A DNA stretch of 64,000 nucleotides from Pseudomonas costantinii (GTDB lineage: Bacteria > Pseudomonadota > Gammaproteobacteria > Pseudomonadales > Pseudomonadaceae). The first letter of the stretch is position 1, and every line of letters starts with the position of its first letter. Where the stretch lies: assembly GCF_001870435.1 (NCBI RefSeq), contig NZ_MDDR01000022.1:1-64000 (forward strand), given 5' to 3'. This document shows positions 35,094-44,999 of the stretch, one piece after another. The translations under genes were made by a program, and so were the position numbers. The notes beneath the pieces are model-generated. The model made no database searches and was not told where the DNA came from. It worked only from the letters and a program-made list of their open reading frames with translations.

Positions 35094-36659
35094 ATGTTGG
35101 ACGCCAATCTTAAAGCTCAGTTGAAGTCATACCTGGAACGGGTCACCCAGCCGATCGAGATCGTCGCCTCCCTCGACGACGGCGCGAAATCCCAGGAAAT
35201 GCTGACCCTTTTGCAGGATGTAGCAGGCCTTAGCACGCTGATTACCCTGAAAACCGATGGTGATGATGCGCGCAAGCCTTCGTTCTCCATCAACCGCCCG
35301 GGTGCCGATATCAGCCTGCGTTTTGCCGGCATCCCCATGGGCCATGAATTTACTTCGCTGGTGTTGGCCCTGCTGCAAGTCGGTGGCCACCCGTCGAAGG
35401 CCAGTGTCGAAGTGATTGAACAGATTCGCGCCCTGAAAGGCGAGTTCAGCTTCGAGACTTACTTCTCGCTGTCGTGCCAGAACTGCCCGGACGTGGTCCA
35501 GGCGCTGAACCTGATGGCCGTGCTCAACCCGAACATCCGCCACGTTGCCATCGACGGTGCACTGTTTCAGGCCGAAGTCGATGAGCGCCAAGTCATGGCG
35601 GTGCCAAGTGTGTACCTCAACGGTGTGAACTTCGGTCAGGGTCGCATGGGCCTGGAAGAAATCCTCGCCAAGCTCGACACCAGCGGCATCGAAAAAGCTG
35701 CCGAGAAAATCAGTGCCAAAGATGCTTTTGATGTACTCGTGGTGGGTGGTGGTCCGGCAGGTTCTGCGGCCGCTATCTACGCCGCACGTAAAGGCATTCG
35801 TACGGGTGTGGCTGCTGAGCGCTTCGGTGGTCAAGTGCTGGATACCATGTCCATCGAGAACTTTATCTCGGTGCAGGAAACCGAAGGGCCGAAACTGGCC
35901 AGTGCGCTTGAGGCCCACGTACGCCAGTACGACGTGGATATCATGAACCTGCAGCGTGCCAGCAGCCTGGTCCCGGCGAAAAATGCCGGTGACTTGCACG
36001 AGATTCGCTTCGAAAGCGGTGCGACCCTCAAGTCCAAGACTGTAATCCTGGCCACTGGTGCGCGCTGGCGTGAAATGGGTGTGCCGGGCGAGCAGGAATA
36101 TAAGGCTAAGGGCGTGTGCTTCTGCCCGCACTGCGATGGTCCATTGTTCAAAGGCAAGCGCGTGGCAGTGATCGGCGGCGGTAACTCAGGCGTTGAAGCC
36201 GCTATCGACCTGGCGGGTATCGTCAGCCACGTGACCTTGCTTGAGTTCGATAGCAAATTGCGCGCCGACGCCGTGTTGCAGCGCAAGCTCTACAGCCTGC
36301 CGAATGTTGACGTGATCACCAGTGCGCTGACCAGCGAAGTCAAAGGTGACGGCCAGAAAGTTACTGGCCTGGCATACAAGGACCGTGACAGCGGTGAGTT
36401 CAAGACCATCGACCTGGAAGGCATCTTTGTTCAGATCGGTTTGCTGCCTAACACCGACTGGCTCAAAGGCACTGTGGAACTGACCCCGCGTGGCGAGATC
36501 ATCGTCGATGCGCGTGGTGAGACTTCGCTGCCGGGTGTGTTTGCCGCCGGTGACGTAACAACGGTGCCGTACAAGCAGATCGTGATCGCAGTAGGCGAGG
36601 GCGCCAAGGCTTCCCTGAGCGCTTTCGATCACCTGATCCGTACTTCCGCACCCGCGTAA
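35094..36659 (+). CDS. ahpF: Alkyl hydroperoxide reductase flavoprotein subunit
   Basis: A 521-aa FAD enzyme that passes electrons from NADH to AhpC. The N-terminal thioredoxin-like domain has SCQNC around residue 130. The FAD motif is [21 protein letters not shown] (about 215-235). The thioredoxin-reductase-like redox centre is [11 protein letters not shown] near residue 345, followed by the NADH site [38 protein letters not shown] closes the FAD site. Length is normal for AhpF. Confidence 0.97.
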   Translation: MLDANLKAQLKSYLERVTQPIEIVASLDDGAKSQEMLTLLQDVAGLSTLITLKTDGDDARKPSFSINRPGADISLRFAGIPMGHEFTSLVLALLQVGGHPSKASVEVIEQIRALKGEFSFETYFSLSCQNCPDVVQALNLMAVLNPNIRHVAIDGALFQAEVDERQVMAVPSVYLNGVNFGQGRMGLEEILAKLDTSGIEKAAEKISAKDAFDVLVVGGGPAGSAAAIYAARKGIRTGVAAERFGGQVLDTMSIENFISVQETEGPKLASALEAHVRQYDVDIMNLQRASSLVPAKNAGDLHEIRFESGATLKSKTVILATGARWREMGVPGEQEYKAKGVCFCPHCDGPLFKGKRVAVIGGGNSGVEAAIDLAGIVSHVTLLEFDSKLRADAVLQRKLYSLPNVDVITSALTSEVKGDGQKVTGLAYKDRDSGEFKTIDLEGIFVQIGLLPNTDWLKGTVELTPRGEIIVDARGETSLPGVFAAGDVTTVPYKQIVIAVGEGAKASLSAFDHLIRTSAPA

Positions 36660-36676
36660 ATTCGGACCCGGAAATG

Positions 36677-36708
36677 AAAAACCCCATGAGTGATCATGGG
36701 GTTTTTTA
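36677..36708 (+). terminator. Bidirectional terminator between ahpF and gloA
   Basis: ACCCCATGA and TCATGGGGT form a 9-bp stem with a 4-base loop, T-run on one side and A-run on the other, as expected between convergent genes. Confidence 0.9.
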
Positions 36709-36721
36709 TTGTGCGGGACTT

Positions 36722-37243
36722 TTACAGCGGCGCTGGCTGAATGATCTCAACCCAGTACGCGTCCGGGTCCTTGATGAACGCCAGGCTTTTCATGCGGCCA
36801 TCGGTCAGGCGCTTTTGGAAATCACAACCCAGGGCTTCGAAGCGTTCGCACGCAGCCACGATATCCGGCACCGAGATGCAGATGTGGCCAAAGCCACGAG
36901 GGTCGGTGTTGCCGTTATGGTAGGCAAAGTCGGCATCGTTTTCGGTGCCGTGGTTGTGGGTCAGTTCCAGGATGCCCGGGATCGACTTCATCCACTGGGT
37001 GCGCTCAGCGGCGTCGGCCGGGATCTGGGCCTTGTCCACCAGAGCGAGGAAGTACAGGCTGAATTCGGCTTCCGGGAAGTCGCGCTTTTCAACCAGAGAG
37101 AAACCCAATACGCGGGTGTAGAAGTCCAGCGACTTGGTGATGTCCTTGACCCGCAGCATGGTGTGGTTGAACACGAAGTTCGCGGTGGCGGTGTCAGGTT
37201 GGGCGGTGACACCCGGGAAAGTGTTCAGATCGTGCAGGCTCAT
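36722..37243 (-). CDS. gloA: Lactoylglutathione lyase (glyoxalase I)
   Basis: A 173-aa metalloenzyme converting the methylglyoxal-glutathione hemithioacetal to S-lactoylglutathione. It has the VOC fold: [23 protein letters not shown] (metal ligand His in NHTML), ILELTHNHG with the ligand Glu, HICISVPDI with the second His, and a C-terminal WVEIIQP with the catalytic Glu. Length and insertions match the longer proteobacterial/eukaryotic type. GGAGGG precedes the ATG. Confidence 0.94.
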   Translation of the reverse strand: MSLHDLNTFPGVTAQPDTATANFVFNHTMLRVKDITKSLDFYTRVLGFSLVEKRDFPEAEFSLYFLALVDKAQIPADAAERTQWMKSIPGILELTHNHGTENDADFAYHNGNTDPRGFGHICISVPDIVAACERFEALGCDFQKRLTDGRMKSLAFIKDPDAYWVEIIQPAPL

Positions 37244-37439
37244 GGGCCCTCCAGAAAAAATGGGGCAAACGCAGCTTGGGTGAGAGAACGGTCCCTTGGC
37301 TCGCGGCCGGTAACCCAGCAGCCGAGTCATGATACGCAAGGCCCGCCCGCCGCGCCAAATGAAAAAGGTCAAGCAGGCCTTGCGAGCAGCGGGTGCCGAG
37401 GCTCAAACTTTGTTGCTTGAACTTTGGGTGTTTTTCGCA

Positions 37440-37976
37440 ATGATTGAATTTCGTAAACCGTTGTTGAGCTCCTTGTGTTTGCTGTTGGGCAGCCCGTTTG
37501 TGCTCGCGGCTGACCCGGAAATTCATTGGCCCAGCGGCTGGCAAGTCGAAGAGGTGGTGCCCGACGGCGAGGCGTCAGTAAATCCCCAGACCGTGTCTCG
37601 GCAGCGGGCGATCAAGAATGATGCAAATGGTACAACCTTGATGGTTATGGAGTTGACCGGCACACCGATTGAGGCCGGGCATAAAGTTAATCTTCAAGGC
37701 GTATTGCTGGAAATGCGTAAATCCATCCAGAAAGATTTTGCTCATGGCGGTTATCAAAGCGTGTGCAGCAAGATGCACTCAACCACGTTGAGCCGCCTTG
37801 AAGCGCTGGAAACTACTTGCGTGATTACCGAGAACGGGCGACACGTATTGTCGCAAACATTGGTGGGCGCGGTGGATAATGATAAGGCGTATGTTTTTTC
37901 ATACGCGGGCCAAGCGCAAGCGTACGAAGCCAGCAAGGATGAAGTCAGTTCGGTGCGCGCCAGCCTGAAACTTTGA
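37440..37976 (+). CDS. DUF4946-type secreted protein
   Basis: A 178-aa protein with a signal peptide (MIEFRKPLLSSLCLLLGSPF, cleavage near LAA-DP at residue 24). The mature region IHWPSGWQVEEV... and TLMVMELTG resemble DUF4946 proteins found mostly in Pseudomonas. Two Cys (VCSKMHST and TTCVITENG) could form a disulfide. Periplasmic location is likely; function unknown. The ribosome binding site is weak. It is divergent from gloA. Confidence 0.8.
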   Translation: MIEFRKPLLSSLCLLLGSPFVLAADPEIHWPSGWQVEEVVPDGEASVNPQTVSRQRAIKNDANGTTLMVMELTGTPIEAGHKVNLQGVLLEMRKSIQKDFAHGGYQSVCSKMHSTTLSRLEALETTCVITENGRHVLSQTLVGAVDNDKAYVFSYAGQAQAYEASKDEVSSVRASLKL

Positions 37977-38042
37977 AGTCGATGCGCTGGTCGATTATGA
38001 ACAAAGTGAAATGTTGGTTAAGTTCGTTTTCGAACCCTTCAA

Positions 38043-38072
38043 CAAAAAAGCCCCGCCAGTGCGGGGCTCTTT
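38043..38072 (-). terminator. Terminator of the MvaT-like gene
   Basis: On the minus strand GAGCCCCGC and GCGGGGCTT pair with a short loop and a six-T run. The opposite side has CTCTTTGTT, so it may act in both directions between the convergent DUF4946 and MvaT-like genes. Confidence 0.85.
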
Positions 38073-38087
38073 GTTAGTGCGCGCTGA

Positions 38088-38453
38088 TCAGCCGCGCAGC
38101 CAGGAATCTACAGTGGCGGCGCCGTACTGTTCTTTCCAGGCTTTCAGGCCGCGATGGTTGCCGCCCTTGGTCTCGATCAACTCGCCGGTGTGTGGGTTGT
38201 GGTAAACCTTGACCACGCGCGCGCGGCGCTGTTTCGGTGCGGGGGCGAGCGCAGCACCGGCCTTGCCAGGGTTTGGATCAAGGATCGAGATGATGTCGCG
38301 CAGGCCTTTGCCGTAGCTCTTCATCAGCGCTTGAAGTTTTTCTTCAAATTCGATTTCTTTCTTCAGGCCGGCGTCATTCTTCAGGGATTCCAGCTGGGCA
38401 AGCTGCTCTTGAAGGGCTTTTTCTGCTGCGCGAAATTCGGCGAGTCTGGACAA
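38088..38453 (-). CDS. MvaT/MvaU-family H-NS-like nucleoid protein
   Basis: A 121-aa xenogeneic silencer of the Pseudomonas H-NS class. The N-terminal coiled-coil dimerisation part is SRLAEFRAAEKALQEQLAQL and the middle EIEFEEKLQALMKSYGKGLRDIISILDP matches MvaU/MvaT. The C-terminal DNA-binding part has HNPHTGELIETKGGNHRGLKAW. The start is a TTG preceded by GGAGT, which gives the usual family N-terminus; an upstream ATG adds 12 unusual residues. The protein would coat AT-rich DNA such as acquired regions. Confidence 0.9.
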   Translation of the reverse strand: MSRLAEFRAAEKALQEQLAQLESLKNDAGLKKEIEFEEKLQALMKSYGKGLRDIISILDPNPGKAGAALAPAPKQRRARVVKVYHNPHTGELIETKGGNHRGLKAWKEQYGAATVDSWLRG

Positions 38454-38648
38454 AATCTGTACTCCAATAGTGTAGTTGGCTGATATCAACTGCAGACAAA
38501 GCTATAAGCCAAGAGCTTTAAGGTGACTCAAAGAAAGAGGTCTCTCTGCGAGTTCTGCACAGGCAGAAAAAATTGTAGTAGTTAATGCGTCATGAGTAAA
38601 TCACGTCTTCTATCTAAATAAAATTATTTCATCGCGGGTAGTAGATGG

Positions 38649-40193
38649 CTATTCATGATTGGCCAAAGACTTAATGAACTCATCGCAGGGCAACGGTCGG
38701 CCGAAGAGGTAACCCTGTAGGAAGTCCACACCTTGTGCCGCGAGGTATTCGCACTGTTCTGTTGTTTCTACGCCCTCGGCCACGATACCCAGATCCAGCT
38801 TGCCGGATAATTCGATAATGCTGTCGAGAATATGCCGTGAGAGTGCATCTGCCCCGATCATGGCCACAAAGCTCTGATCGATTTTCAAGTAGTCGACATT
38901 GAAGTTGCGCAAGTAACCCAGGCTTGAGTGGCCGGTACCGAAGTCATCAATGGCAATCATCACCCCCAGTTGATGCAGTGCGTCGAACAAACGTCGGGTG
39001 ATATCGGTAGGCTCGATCAGCTCGCGCTCGGTCAGCTCCAGCACCAGTGTCACCCGGCCAGGAGGGAAGGCGGCGAGAAACTCCCGACAGTCATCGACTA
39101 ATGCCAAATCCTGGCAGTGGCGTGCAGTGATGTTCACACCTATATGAAAGCCTGGGCTGAAACGCCCAGCATGGGGTGCGAGCTGCACGGCGGTCTGGTG
39201 TAGCAACGAGCGGGTCATTGGCACGATAAGGCCGGAATGCTCGGCCAGGGGAATAAACAGGTCCGGGCGCACCAGACCTTCCTTTGGGTGTTGCCAGCGC
39301 ATCAGCACTTCACAACCGGCCCATTCGCGGGTATCACCGCGTACCACAGGCTGGAAATACGGAATGAATTCGTTGGCGCCTAATGCACGTTGCAATTCGT
39401 GGGTGGGAGCGGATGAACGCTTTTGCAGCCAGTGAGCAAGGGTGCCTGCCAGTACGCCAAAGAACACCAGCAGGCTGAAGAGTGCCGGGTAGCGAGCTTC
39501 CATGTACCGCCACACCTCACCGGACGGCATGCCGGCCTCGACACTGTACTGATAGCGCTCGGACGCCAGGTGATCATGGGCCACGGCAAATACCGGCACG
39601 GCCGTGTTATGCACTTTGCCGTCAGCGTCCAACCAATTGGGTCCCACTTGCAGAACCAGTTCTGCGTAGCGGCTGATCAGGCGTAAAGCGTTGGTCAGGT
39701 GGTAGCCGTCAATCGATGCAAATGCGGCCTTATCGCCTTCGACCAAGCGGTAAACCAGCAGCGCCGTATCCGGTGTAACCGGGTTGCCGTTCATCAACCA
39801 CAGTTTGCCGCCAACGTAGTCATCCGGGTTGACCGGCGACTGGTAATTGCCACCGAACAGCGAGCTGCAATAGATATTTTTCTGCCAGGACAGGGTCGTC
39901 GCCCGCACAAATGGTCGACGCGTGACCTGTTCCCGCAGCGCCAGTTGTGCACCGTTGTCGCAAGGCTGCCCCGCCAGCGGAAGCAAGGCCTGGGCGGCGA
40001 GGGCGGTGTTGTCGAGCATCAGGTCAAATTGGCGCACCGCTTCCAGGGCGGTCTGCGCTGTACTTTGTTGCAGGGTGCGTTCGGCTTGCCAATGCAGGAT
40101 CACCAGGCCCAATGCGATCGGCAGCAGGCCGCTGAGTGCGGTGACTAAATTGCGGGTGGCACGCTTTCGCGGGCCGTTTACGGTCAGGGGCAT
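38649..40193 (-). CDS. CSS-motif EAL phosphodiesterase (c-di-GMP)
   Basis: A 514-aa inner-membrane protein. Transmembrane segment 1 lies at about 17-34, a periplasmic domain contains the CSS motif (IYCSSLFG, C109), TM2 is around 236-256, and an EAL domain follows. CSS-EAL proteins sense periplasmic redox state through the Cys. The EAL domain keeps the catalytic set: EVL (GCEVLMRW), NITARH, ELTERELIE, IDDFGTGHSSLGYL, KIDQSFV and AEGVET, so c-di-GMP hydrolysis is expected. Confidence 0.94.
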   Translation of the reverse strand: MPLTVNGPRKRATRNLVTALSGLLPIALGLVILHWQAERTLQQSTAQTALEAVRQFDLMLDNTALAAQALLPLAGQPCDNGAQLALREQVTRRPFVRATTLSWQKNIYCSSLFGGNYQSPVNPDDYVGGKLWLMNGNPVTPDTALLVYRLVEGDKAAFASIDGYHLTNALRLISRYAELVLQVGPNWLDADGKVHNTAVPVFAVAHDHLASERYQYSVEAGMPSGEVWRYMEARYPALFSLLVFFGVLAGTLAHWLQKRSSAPTHELQRALGANEFIPYFQPVVRGDTREWAGCEVLMRWQHPKEGLVRPDLFIPLAEHSGLIVPMTRSLLHQTAVQLAPHAGRFSPGFHIGVNITARHCQDLALVDDCREFLAAFPPGRVTLVLELTERELIEPTDITRRLFDALHQLGVMIAIDDFGTGHSSLGYLRNFNVDYLKIDQSFVAMIGADALSRHILDSIIELSGKLDLGIVAEGVETTEQCEYLAAQGVDFLQGYLFGRPLPCDEFIKSLANHE

Positions 40194-40300
40194 GGGAAGA
40201 ACGGCCTGGTGCAGGGTGGGAAAAGCGCCGAAGGGCTAAACAGATTAATTCGATGATAGATGGCGCAAGCGAAATAAGCTCGCCGCACCTAGCCGTTCGG

Positions 40301-41197
40301 TCAGTAGTTACCTGCGGATCGCCACCCGTTAGAAATCAAGGTTTGCGCCAATTGAACAAACGCCAGGGTCGCCGGCGTCGACTCACGCTGATCCAGTACC
40401 GCCAAGCCGATTTCACGGCTGACCGGTGGGGAGAGGGAACGTACCTGATAACGTGGGTCCGGCGTCTCAGGCAACGACGCCTGCGCTACGATACTCACAC
40501 CATCGCCTCGGCTCACCGCTTCCAAAGTACTGAGCAGTTGTGAGTAGCGGTAACGCACATTCGGTGTAAGCCGAGCGATGCTGAACAGCCGCGAGACCAA
40601 CTCCAGCGAGCCGGCTTCAGTCAGTATGAACGGGTCATCGCACAGCGCCTTCAACTCTACGCACGATCGCTCGGCAAGGGGGTGCGCCGCCGGCAACAGT
40701 GCGACCATCTGGTCCTTGAACAGCGTAAACGTATCGAAACGCTCCTGCTCCAGTACCACAAACCCCACGTCGATGCGCCGCTCGTCCAGCCACTGGATCA
40801 CCTGGCGATCCGGGCCTTCGTCCACATGCACCTCAATGCCCGGATGCTCTAGCCGAAATTGCTTGAGGATGCGCGGCAGCAGGTGATTGGACGAAGTAGG
40901 GCCGAAAGAACCGATGCGCAGCGTGCCACGCTTCATACCGCGTGCATCTGAGGCTTCCTGTTGCAGGGTGTTGGCCACGCCGAGGAGGGTGCGTGCGCGT
41001 ATCAGCAGTTGCTGGCCAATATCGCTGAGTTCTACCTGGGACTGATGGCGTCGAAACAACTCGACCCCCAATTCCTGTTCAAGGGCTTTAATAGCATGGG
41101 ACACGGCTGACTGGCTGATACCCAGACGGTGGGCGGCGCTGGTGAAACCTTGCAGCTCTGCCACCCGAGAGAAAATTTCCAGTTGCGTGAGTGTCAT
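40301..41197 (-). CDS. LysR-family transcriptional regulator
   Basis: A 298-aa LTTR. The N-terminal winged helix is TLTQLEIFSRVAELQGFTSA then AHRLGISQSAVSHAIKALEQELGVELFRR. A substrate-binding domain follows from about residue 90. It is divergent from an EamA-family transporter, with about 80 bases between the starts, and probably controls it. The effector is unknown. Confidence 0.93.
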   Translation of the reverse strand: MTLTQLEIFSRVAELQGFTSAAHRLGISQSAVSHAIKALEQELGVELFRRHQSQVELSDIGQQLLIRARTLLGVANTLQQEASDARGMKRGTLRIGSFGPTSSNHLLPRILKQFRLEHPGIEVHVDEGPDRQVIQWLDERRIDVGFVVLEQERFDTFTLFKDQMVALLPAAHPLAERSCVELKALCDDPFILTEAGSLELVSRLFSIARLTPNVRYRYSQLLSTLEAVSRGDGVSIVAQASLPETPDPRYQVRSLSPPVSREIGLAVLDQRESTPATLAFVQLAQTLISNGWRSAGNY

Positions 41198-41274
41198 GAG
41201 TATTTGCTCATTTTACGATGACTCGTCATTAGCTCGATGATACGCCAATCCTGATAGTGAAAGAGCACTCGCTG

Positions 41275-42198
41275 ATGACGTCTTCCTCCGACCGCCTGAC
41301 CTACCTCAAGCTTGCCGCCGTCACCATGATTTGGGGCACGACCTTCGTGGCCGGTCGTTATTTGGCCGCCGACGTTGATCCGTTGCTGGCTGCGACGTTG
41401 CGCTTTGTGCTGGCAAGCGTGGCGCTGCTGGTGTTCATGGCCCTTGCACGGGTTCGCCTGGTTCGACCCAGTGTTGGGCAATTCTTGCAGTTGTCGATGC
41501 TGGGTTTCTTCGGCATCTTTTTCTACAACCTGTGCTTTTTCTACGGGCTGCATTACATCAACGCATCGCGCGCTTCACTGATTGTGGCGTTGAACCCGGC
41601 CGTGATCGGCCTGGCTTCATGGTGGTTGTTCAAGGAGCATCTGGGGCGGGCCAAACTGTTGGGCATTGCCTTGTGCCTGGGCGGCGCAGGAACCGTTATC
41701 GTCAGCCGTAACCCTCAACTTCTAGAGGGCGGCGCAAATACCTGGACGGGCGACTTGCTGATCTTCGGCTGTGTGATGGGGTGGGGCGTGTACTCGCTGT
41801 TCTCCCGTGGCCTCAACCAGCGCCTGGGTTCATTGCAGACGGTGACCTGGTCCATTCTGCTGGGCACCTTAATGTTAGCGATTACCACGACGCTCAGTGG
41901 CAGGATGACAATCGCTGCCGTGCACGCCATTCAACTGCCGCAGTGGTTGAGCCTGTTGTACTTGGGCGTACTCGGTTCGGCGCTGGCTTACATCGCCTGG
42001 TACGACGGTATCCGCCGCATCGGCGCGACACGTGCCGGCGTGTTTATTGCGCTCAATCCGCTGACGGCGGTCATCTGTGGCGCAGTGCTGTTGGGCGAGC
42101 AACTGACCGAGCCCATGCTGCTGGGCGGTGCGGTAATCCTGCTCGGCATCTATCTATGCAACAAACCCCTTGCGCAAGCCAAGCCAATGGGGATTTGA
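41275..42198 (+). CDS. EamA/DMT-family transporter
   Basis: A 307-aa inner-membrane protein with ten predicted helices in two EamA repeats: AAVTMIWGTTFVAGRYLAADVDPLLAATLRFVLAS starts the first, and FGCVMGWGVYSLFSRGLNQRLG starts the second. The family exports or imports metabolites and drugs; the substrate is unknown. The ATG is supported by AAAGAG nine bases upstream; a GTG six codons earlier is possible. The divergent LysR gene suggests regulated expression. Confidence 0.9.
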   Translation: MTSSSDRLTYLKLAAVTMIWGTTFVAGRYLAADVDPLLAATLRFVLASVALLVFMALARVRLVRPSVGQFLQLSMLGFFGIFFYNLCFFYGLHYINASRASLIVALNPAVIGLASWWLFKEHLGRAKLLGIALCLGGAGTVIVSRNPQLLEGGANTWTGDLLIFGCVMGWGVYSLFSRGLNQRLGSLQTVTWSILLGTLMLAITTTLSGRMTIAAVHAIQLPQWLSLLYLGVLGSALAYIAWYDGIRRIGATRAGVFIALNPLTAVICGAVLLGEQLTEPMLLGGAVILLGIYLCNKPLAQAKPMGI

Positions 42199-42303
42199 TA
42201 AGAGTACGGACAAACACTGTTACGCTGTGTAGAATCGATTTACGCATACAAGAATACGGACTTGCGCTCACGCAAGCCTCGGCCGTCAGAGACTGATGTA
42301 ACC

Positions 42304-42408
42304 ATGAAGCTACTCGGCTCCCCCCTCATCTTTGGTGACTTCCTCGCCCGCAGCGTGCGAGGTCTCTCCTGTGCGCCTCCCTTCGACCTCATCCTTGCTC
42401 GCAAATAA
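42304..42408 (+). CDS. Possible leader peptide ORF before hppD
   Basis: A 34-codon frame (MKLLGSPLIFGDFLARSVRG then a Cys-Ala-Pro-Pro stretch and a basic C-terminus ARK) ends 36 bases before hppD with no terminator between. Third positions are C/T-rich. The ribosome binding site is poor. It could be an upstream regulatory ORF or a chance frame; similarity searches would be needed. Confidence 0.3.
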   Translation: MKLLGSPLIFGDFLARSVRGLSCAPPFDLILARK

Positions 42409-42444
42409 CCAATTGCTACCTACAAGAATGATGAGGCGCCGAAA

Positions 42445-43521
42445 ATGGCAGACCAATACGAAAACCCAATGGGCCTGATGGGCTTTGAATTTATCGAATT
42501 CGCATCGCCGACCCCGGGTATCCTGGAGCCGATCTTCGAGATCATGGGCTTCAGCAAAGTCGCGACCCACCGCTCCAAGAACGTGCACCTGTACCGCCAG
42601 GGCGAGATCAACCTGATCCTCAACAACGAACCTGACAGCCTCGCATCCTATTTTGCGGCCGAGCATGGCCCGTCGGTGTGCGGCATGGCGTTCCGTGTCA
42701 AAGACTCGCAACAGGCCTACAACCGCGCGCTGGAACTTGGCGCCCAGCCAATCCATATCGAAACCGGCCCGATGGAGCTGAACCTGCCGGCGATCAAAGG
42801 CATCGGCGGCGCGCCGCTGTACCTGATCGACCGTTTTGGCGAAGGCAGTTCGATCTATGACATCGACTTCGTGTACCTCGAAGGCGTAGACCGTAACCCG
42901 GTGGGCGCAGGTCTCAAGGTTATCGACCACCTGACCCATAACGTCTACCGCGGGCGCATGGTCTACTGGGCCAACTTCTACGAGAAATTGTTCAACTTCC
43001 GTGAAGCGCGTTACTTCGACATCAAGGGCGAATACACCGGCCTGACCTCCAAGGCCATGAGCGCCCCGGATGGCATGATCCGTATTCCGCTGAACGAAGA
43101 ATCGTCCAAGGGCGCCGGCCAGATCGAAGAGTTCCTGATGCAGTTCAACGGCGAGGGCATCCAGCACGTTGCGTTCCTCACCGACGACCTGATCAAGACT
43201 TGGGATGCGCTGAAGAAGATCGGCATGCGTTTCATGACCGCACCGCCGGATACTTACTACGAAATGCTTGAAGGCCGCCTGCCGAACCACGGTGAGCCGG
43301 TGGATCAACTGCAAGCACGCGGCATTCTGCTTGACGGTTCCTCGATTGAAGGCGACAAGCGCTTGCTGCTGCAGATCTTCTCGGAAACCCTGATGGGCCC
43401 GGTGTTCTTCGAGTTCATTCAGCGCAAGGGCGACGATGGGTTTGGCGAAGGCAACTTCAAGGCATTGTTCGAATCGATCGAGCGTGACCAGGTGCGTCGT
43501 GGTGTATTGACCGCCGACTAA
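42445..43521 (+). CDS. hppD: 4-hydroxyphenylpyruvate dioxygenase
   Basis: A 358-aa non-haem Fe(II) enzyme that converts 4-hydroxyphenylpyruvate to homogentisate in tyrosine catabolism. The iron ligands are H162 (IDHLTHNV), H241 (IQHVAFLT) and E323 (PVFFEFIQ), each one position from the P. fluorescens enzyme. The two VOC-fold halves are evident. Its size (358 aa) is typical of Pseudomonas. TGAGG lies eight bases upstream of the ATG. Other tyrosine or homogentisate genes are not in the window. A terminator follows. Confidence 0.97.
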   Translation: MADQYENPMGLMGFEFIEFASPTPGILEPIFEIMGFSKVATHRSKNVHLYRQGEINLILNNEPDSLASYFAAEHGPSVCGMAFRVKDSQQAYNRALELGAQPIHIETGPMELNLPAIKGIGGAPLYLIDRFGEGSSIYDIDFVYLEGVDRNPVGAGLKVIDHLTHNVYRGRMVYWANFYEKLFNFREARYFDIKGEYTGLTSKAMSAPDGMIRIPLNEESSKGAGQIEEFLMQFNGEGIQHVAFLTDDLIKTWDALKKIGMRFMTAPPDTYYEMLEGRLPNHGEPVDQLQARGILLDGSSIEGDKRLLLQIFSETLMGPVFFEFIQRKGDDGFGEGNFKALFESIERDQVRRGVLTAD

Positions 43522-43536
43522 AAACGGTGATGCATG

Positions 43537-43574
43537 AAAAGCCCGGCAGAGGAGTCTCTCTGTCGGGCTTTTTT
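43537..43574 (+). terminator. Terminator of hppD
   Basis: AGCCCG-CAGA and TCTG-CGGGCT form an imperfect stem with six T residues after it and four A residues before it. Confidence 0.9.
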
Positions 43575-43718
43575 GCTTGCGATGTACGCTGTAGTAATTT
43601 GGCAGTAGCAGGCTTGGAACAGGATGTAGGCCAGTACCCACATAGAAGATGGGAGGCGGAAAATCGCCTATTTCCCGAAGTGAAAATGCCTTCCTTTCTG
43701 TCATTAAAGGAGTCTTCT

Positions 43719-44930
43719 ATGACTATTACATCCCCTACGCCCCAACTTCCGATTCCTTTGCCTACGGCGCAGGCAACGCAAAACGAGCCCGCCATCCCAA
43801 TCAGCAGTACGTACTCAATGAGCCCTATCGACAGGGCATGTCAAATGTTCCTGGACGCCACTCAGTCAGAGTTCCGGGACGGTTTACTCAGCAAGAAAGG
43901 GCAGATGCTCGCTTACGCAGCGGTGGAGCCGAATTGGAAAGGAGCCCCTAGCGTGCAGGTTTCCACCTTTGCGGTTGATGGTGCTCAGTCCAGTAATATC
44001 ATGGTAGTCAAGCGCGTGCCTGCTATTGCCGAAGGGCCCAATTTCTTGCTGTACGTCCCGGAAGAGAATGGAGCGTCATTTCACGAGTTCAATACGTCTC
44101 AAGCCATGACGGCCTGGGTTAAAGCGGTTGCCAACGATCCGGATAAACTGCAAAAGTTTGCCGCTCACTTCTCCAGCGATGCAGCGCCTGGACAAATTGA
44201 GCGAGTCAAAAACACCATGACCCAATTTGCCGCTGGCGACGGCAATGCAGTGATCGGAAGTTTTGGCCATGAGGAGGGTGACATTTTTGAGCGCTTGCAC
44301 AAAGACGCCACTGTTCCACCCGTTCTCGTCAACGGGTTGACCCGTACGCAACTCCATCGGATCGACTCAGACGGCAATGTCAGTTATCGGGGAACCCGAT
44401 CCGATGGCGAGCAAGTAATTTACAAATACGACGCTCATGGAAACCTGCATGGTGGCAGCAAGGACGGCTTCTACTTCGTGAAAGACGGGCTGAATAATAA
44501 CGATCCGCTCGTGCTGATGACGAAACAGGAATATGGCGGGAAAGTGGTCAGTGCCGCCTTGGATAACGTTGGCGCCAACGACCCGCAGAGCCTGTTGAGC
44601 GAGTTCATCAAACAACTGCGTAACCCTGGTCATGGCCTTGGAACAGCACTGATCGAGTTAGGCGTTCCTGAGGATGTGGCGCATTCGCTTGAAACCATCC
44701 TGACCAATCCAATTATCGGTACATTAACGGAATTGAACCGGAATAATCGAATCGGGTGTGTGTTTGGTATCGACGAAAAAACGATGAATAACCACCTGGA
44801 AAAAATAGGCAATGAGGTGCAAAGCAATTTACTGCAGTACGGCATGGTGAGAGGATTGATAGATTATGCTGCCGATGTGCTCGAGCCCTTGAATGCGCCG
44901 CAAGTCATGCCTCAGGTAAACACTCGCTAA
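43719..44930 (+). CDS. Unknown protein with weak resemblance to toxin-like DUF6543 proteins
   Basis: A 403-aa protein. A Pro/Ser/Thr-rich start (MTITSPTPQLPIPLPTAQAT) precedes a region (FLLYVPEENGASFHEFNTS) reminiscent of the dermonecrotic-toxin-like DUF6543 layout; this is an uncertain impression. YRGTRSDGEQVIYKYDAHGNL suggests a later beta-rich stretch. No signal peptide, catalytic triad or transmembrane segment was seen. AAAGGAG lies upstream of the ATG. Base composition is less GC-rich than its neighbours. It could be a secreted effector or a fragment of a larger family. Confidence 0.6.
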   Translation: MTITSPTPQLPIPLPTAQATQNEPAIPISSTYSMSPIDRACQMFLDATQSEFRDGLLSKKGQMLAYAAVEPNWKGAPSVQVSTFAVDGAQSSNIMVVKRVPAIAEGPNFLLYVPEENGASFHEFNTSQAMTAWVKAVANDPDKLQKFAAHFSSDAAPGQIERVKNTMTQFAAGDGNAVIGSFGHEEGDIFERLHKDATVPPVLVNGLTRTQLHRIDSDGNVSYRGTRSDGEQVIYKYDAHGNLHGGSKDGFYFVKDGLNNNDPLVLMTKQEYGGKVVSAALDNVGANDPQSLLSEFIKQLRNPGHGLGTALIELGVPEDVAHSLETILTNPIIGTLTELNRNNRIGCVFGIDEKTMNNHLEKIGNEVQSNLLQYGMVRGLIDYAADVLEPLNAPQVMPQVNTR

Positions 44931-44999
44931 CCTGTGCCGCACCACTTTGAAAGAGGGGTATGGATGCCCCCACAACTGACATCCACTACGCGACGGCGT

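Noticed and set aside
35127..36131. Minus-strand ORF opposite ahpF
   Set aside because: Shadow of a highly expressed gene with strong codon bias; no motifs.
42310..43704. Long minus-strand ORF across hppD
   Set aside because: It runs antisense through hppD, whose frame shows clear catalytic residues; the minus frame has no recognisable domain.
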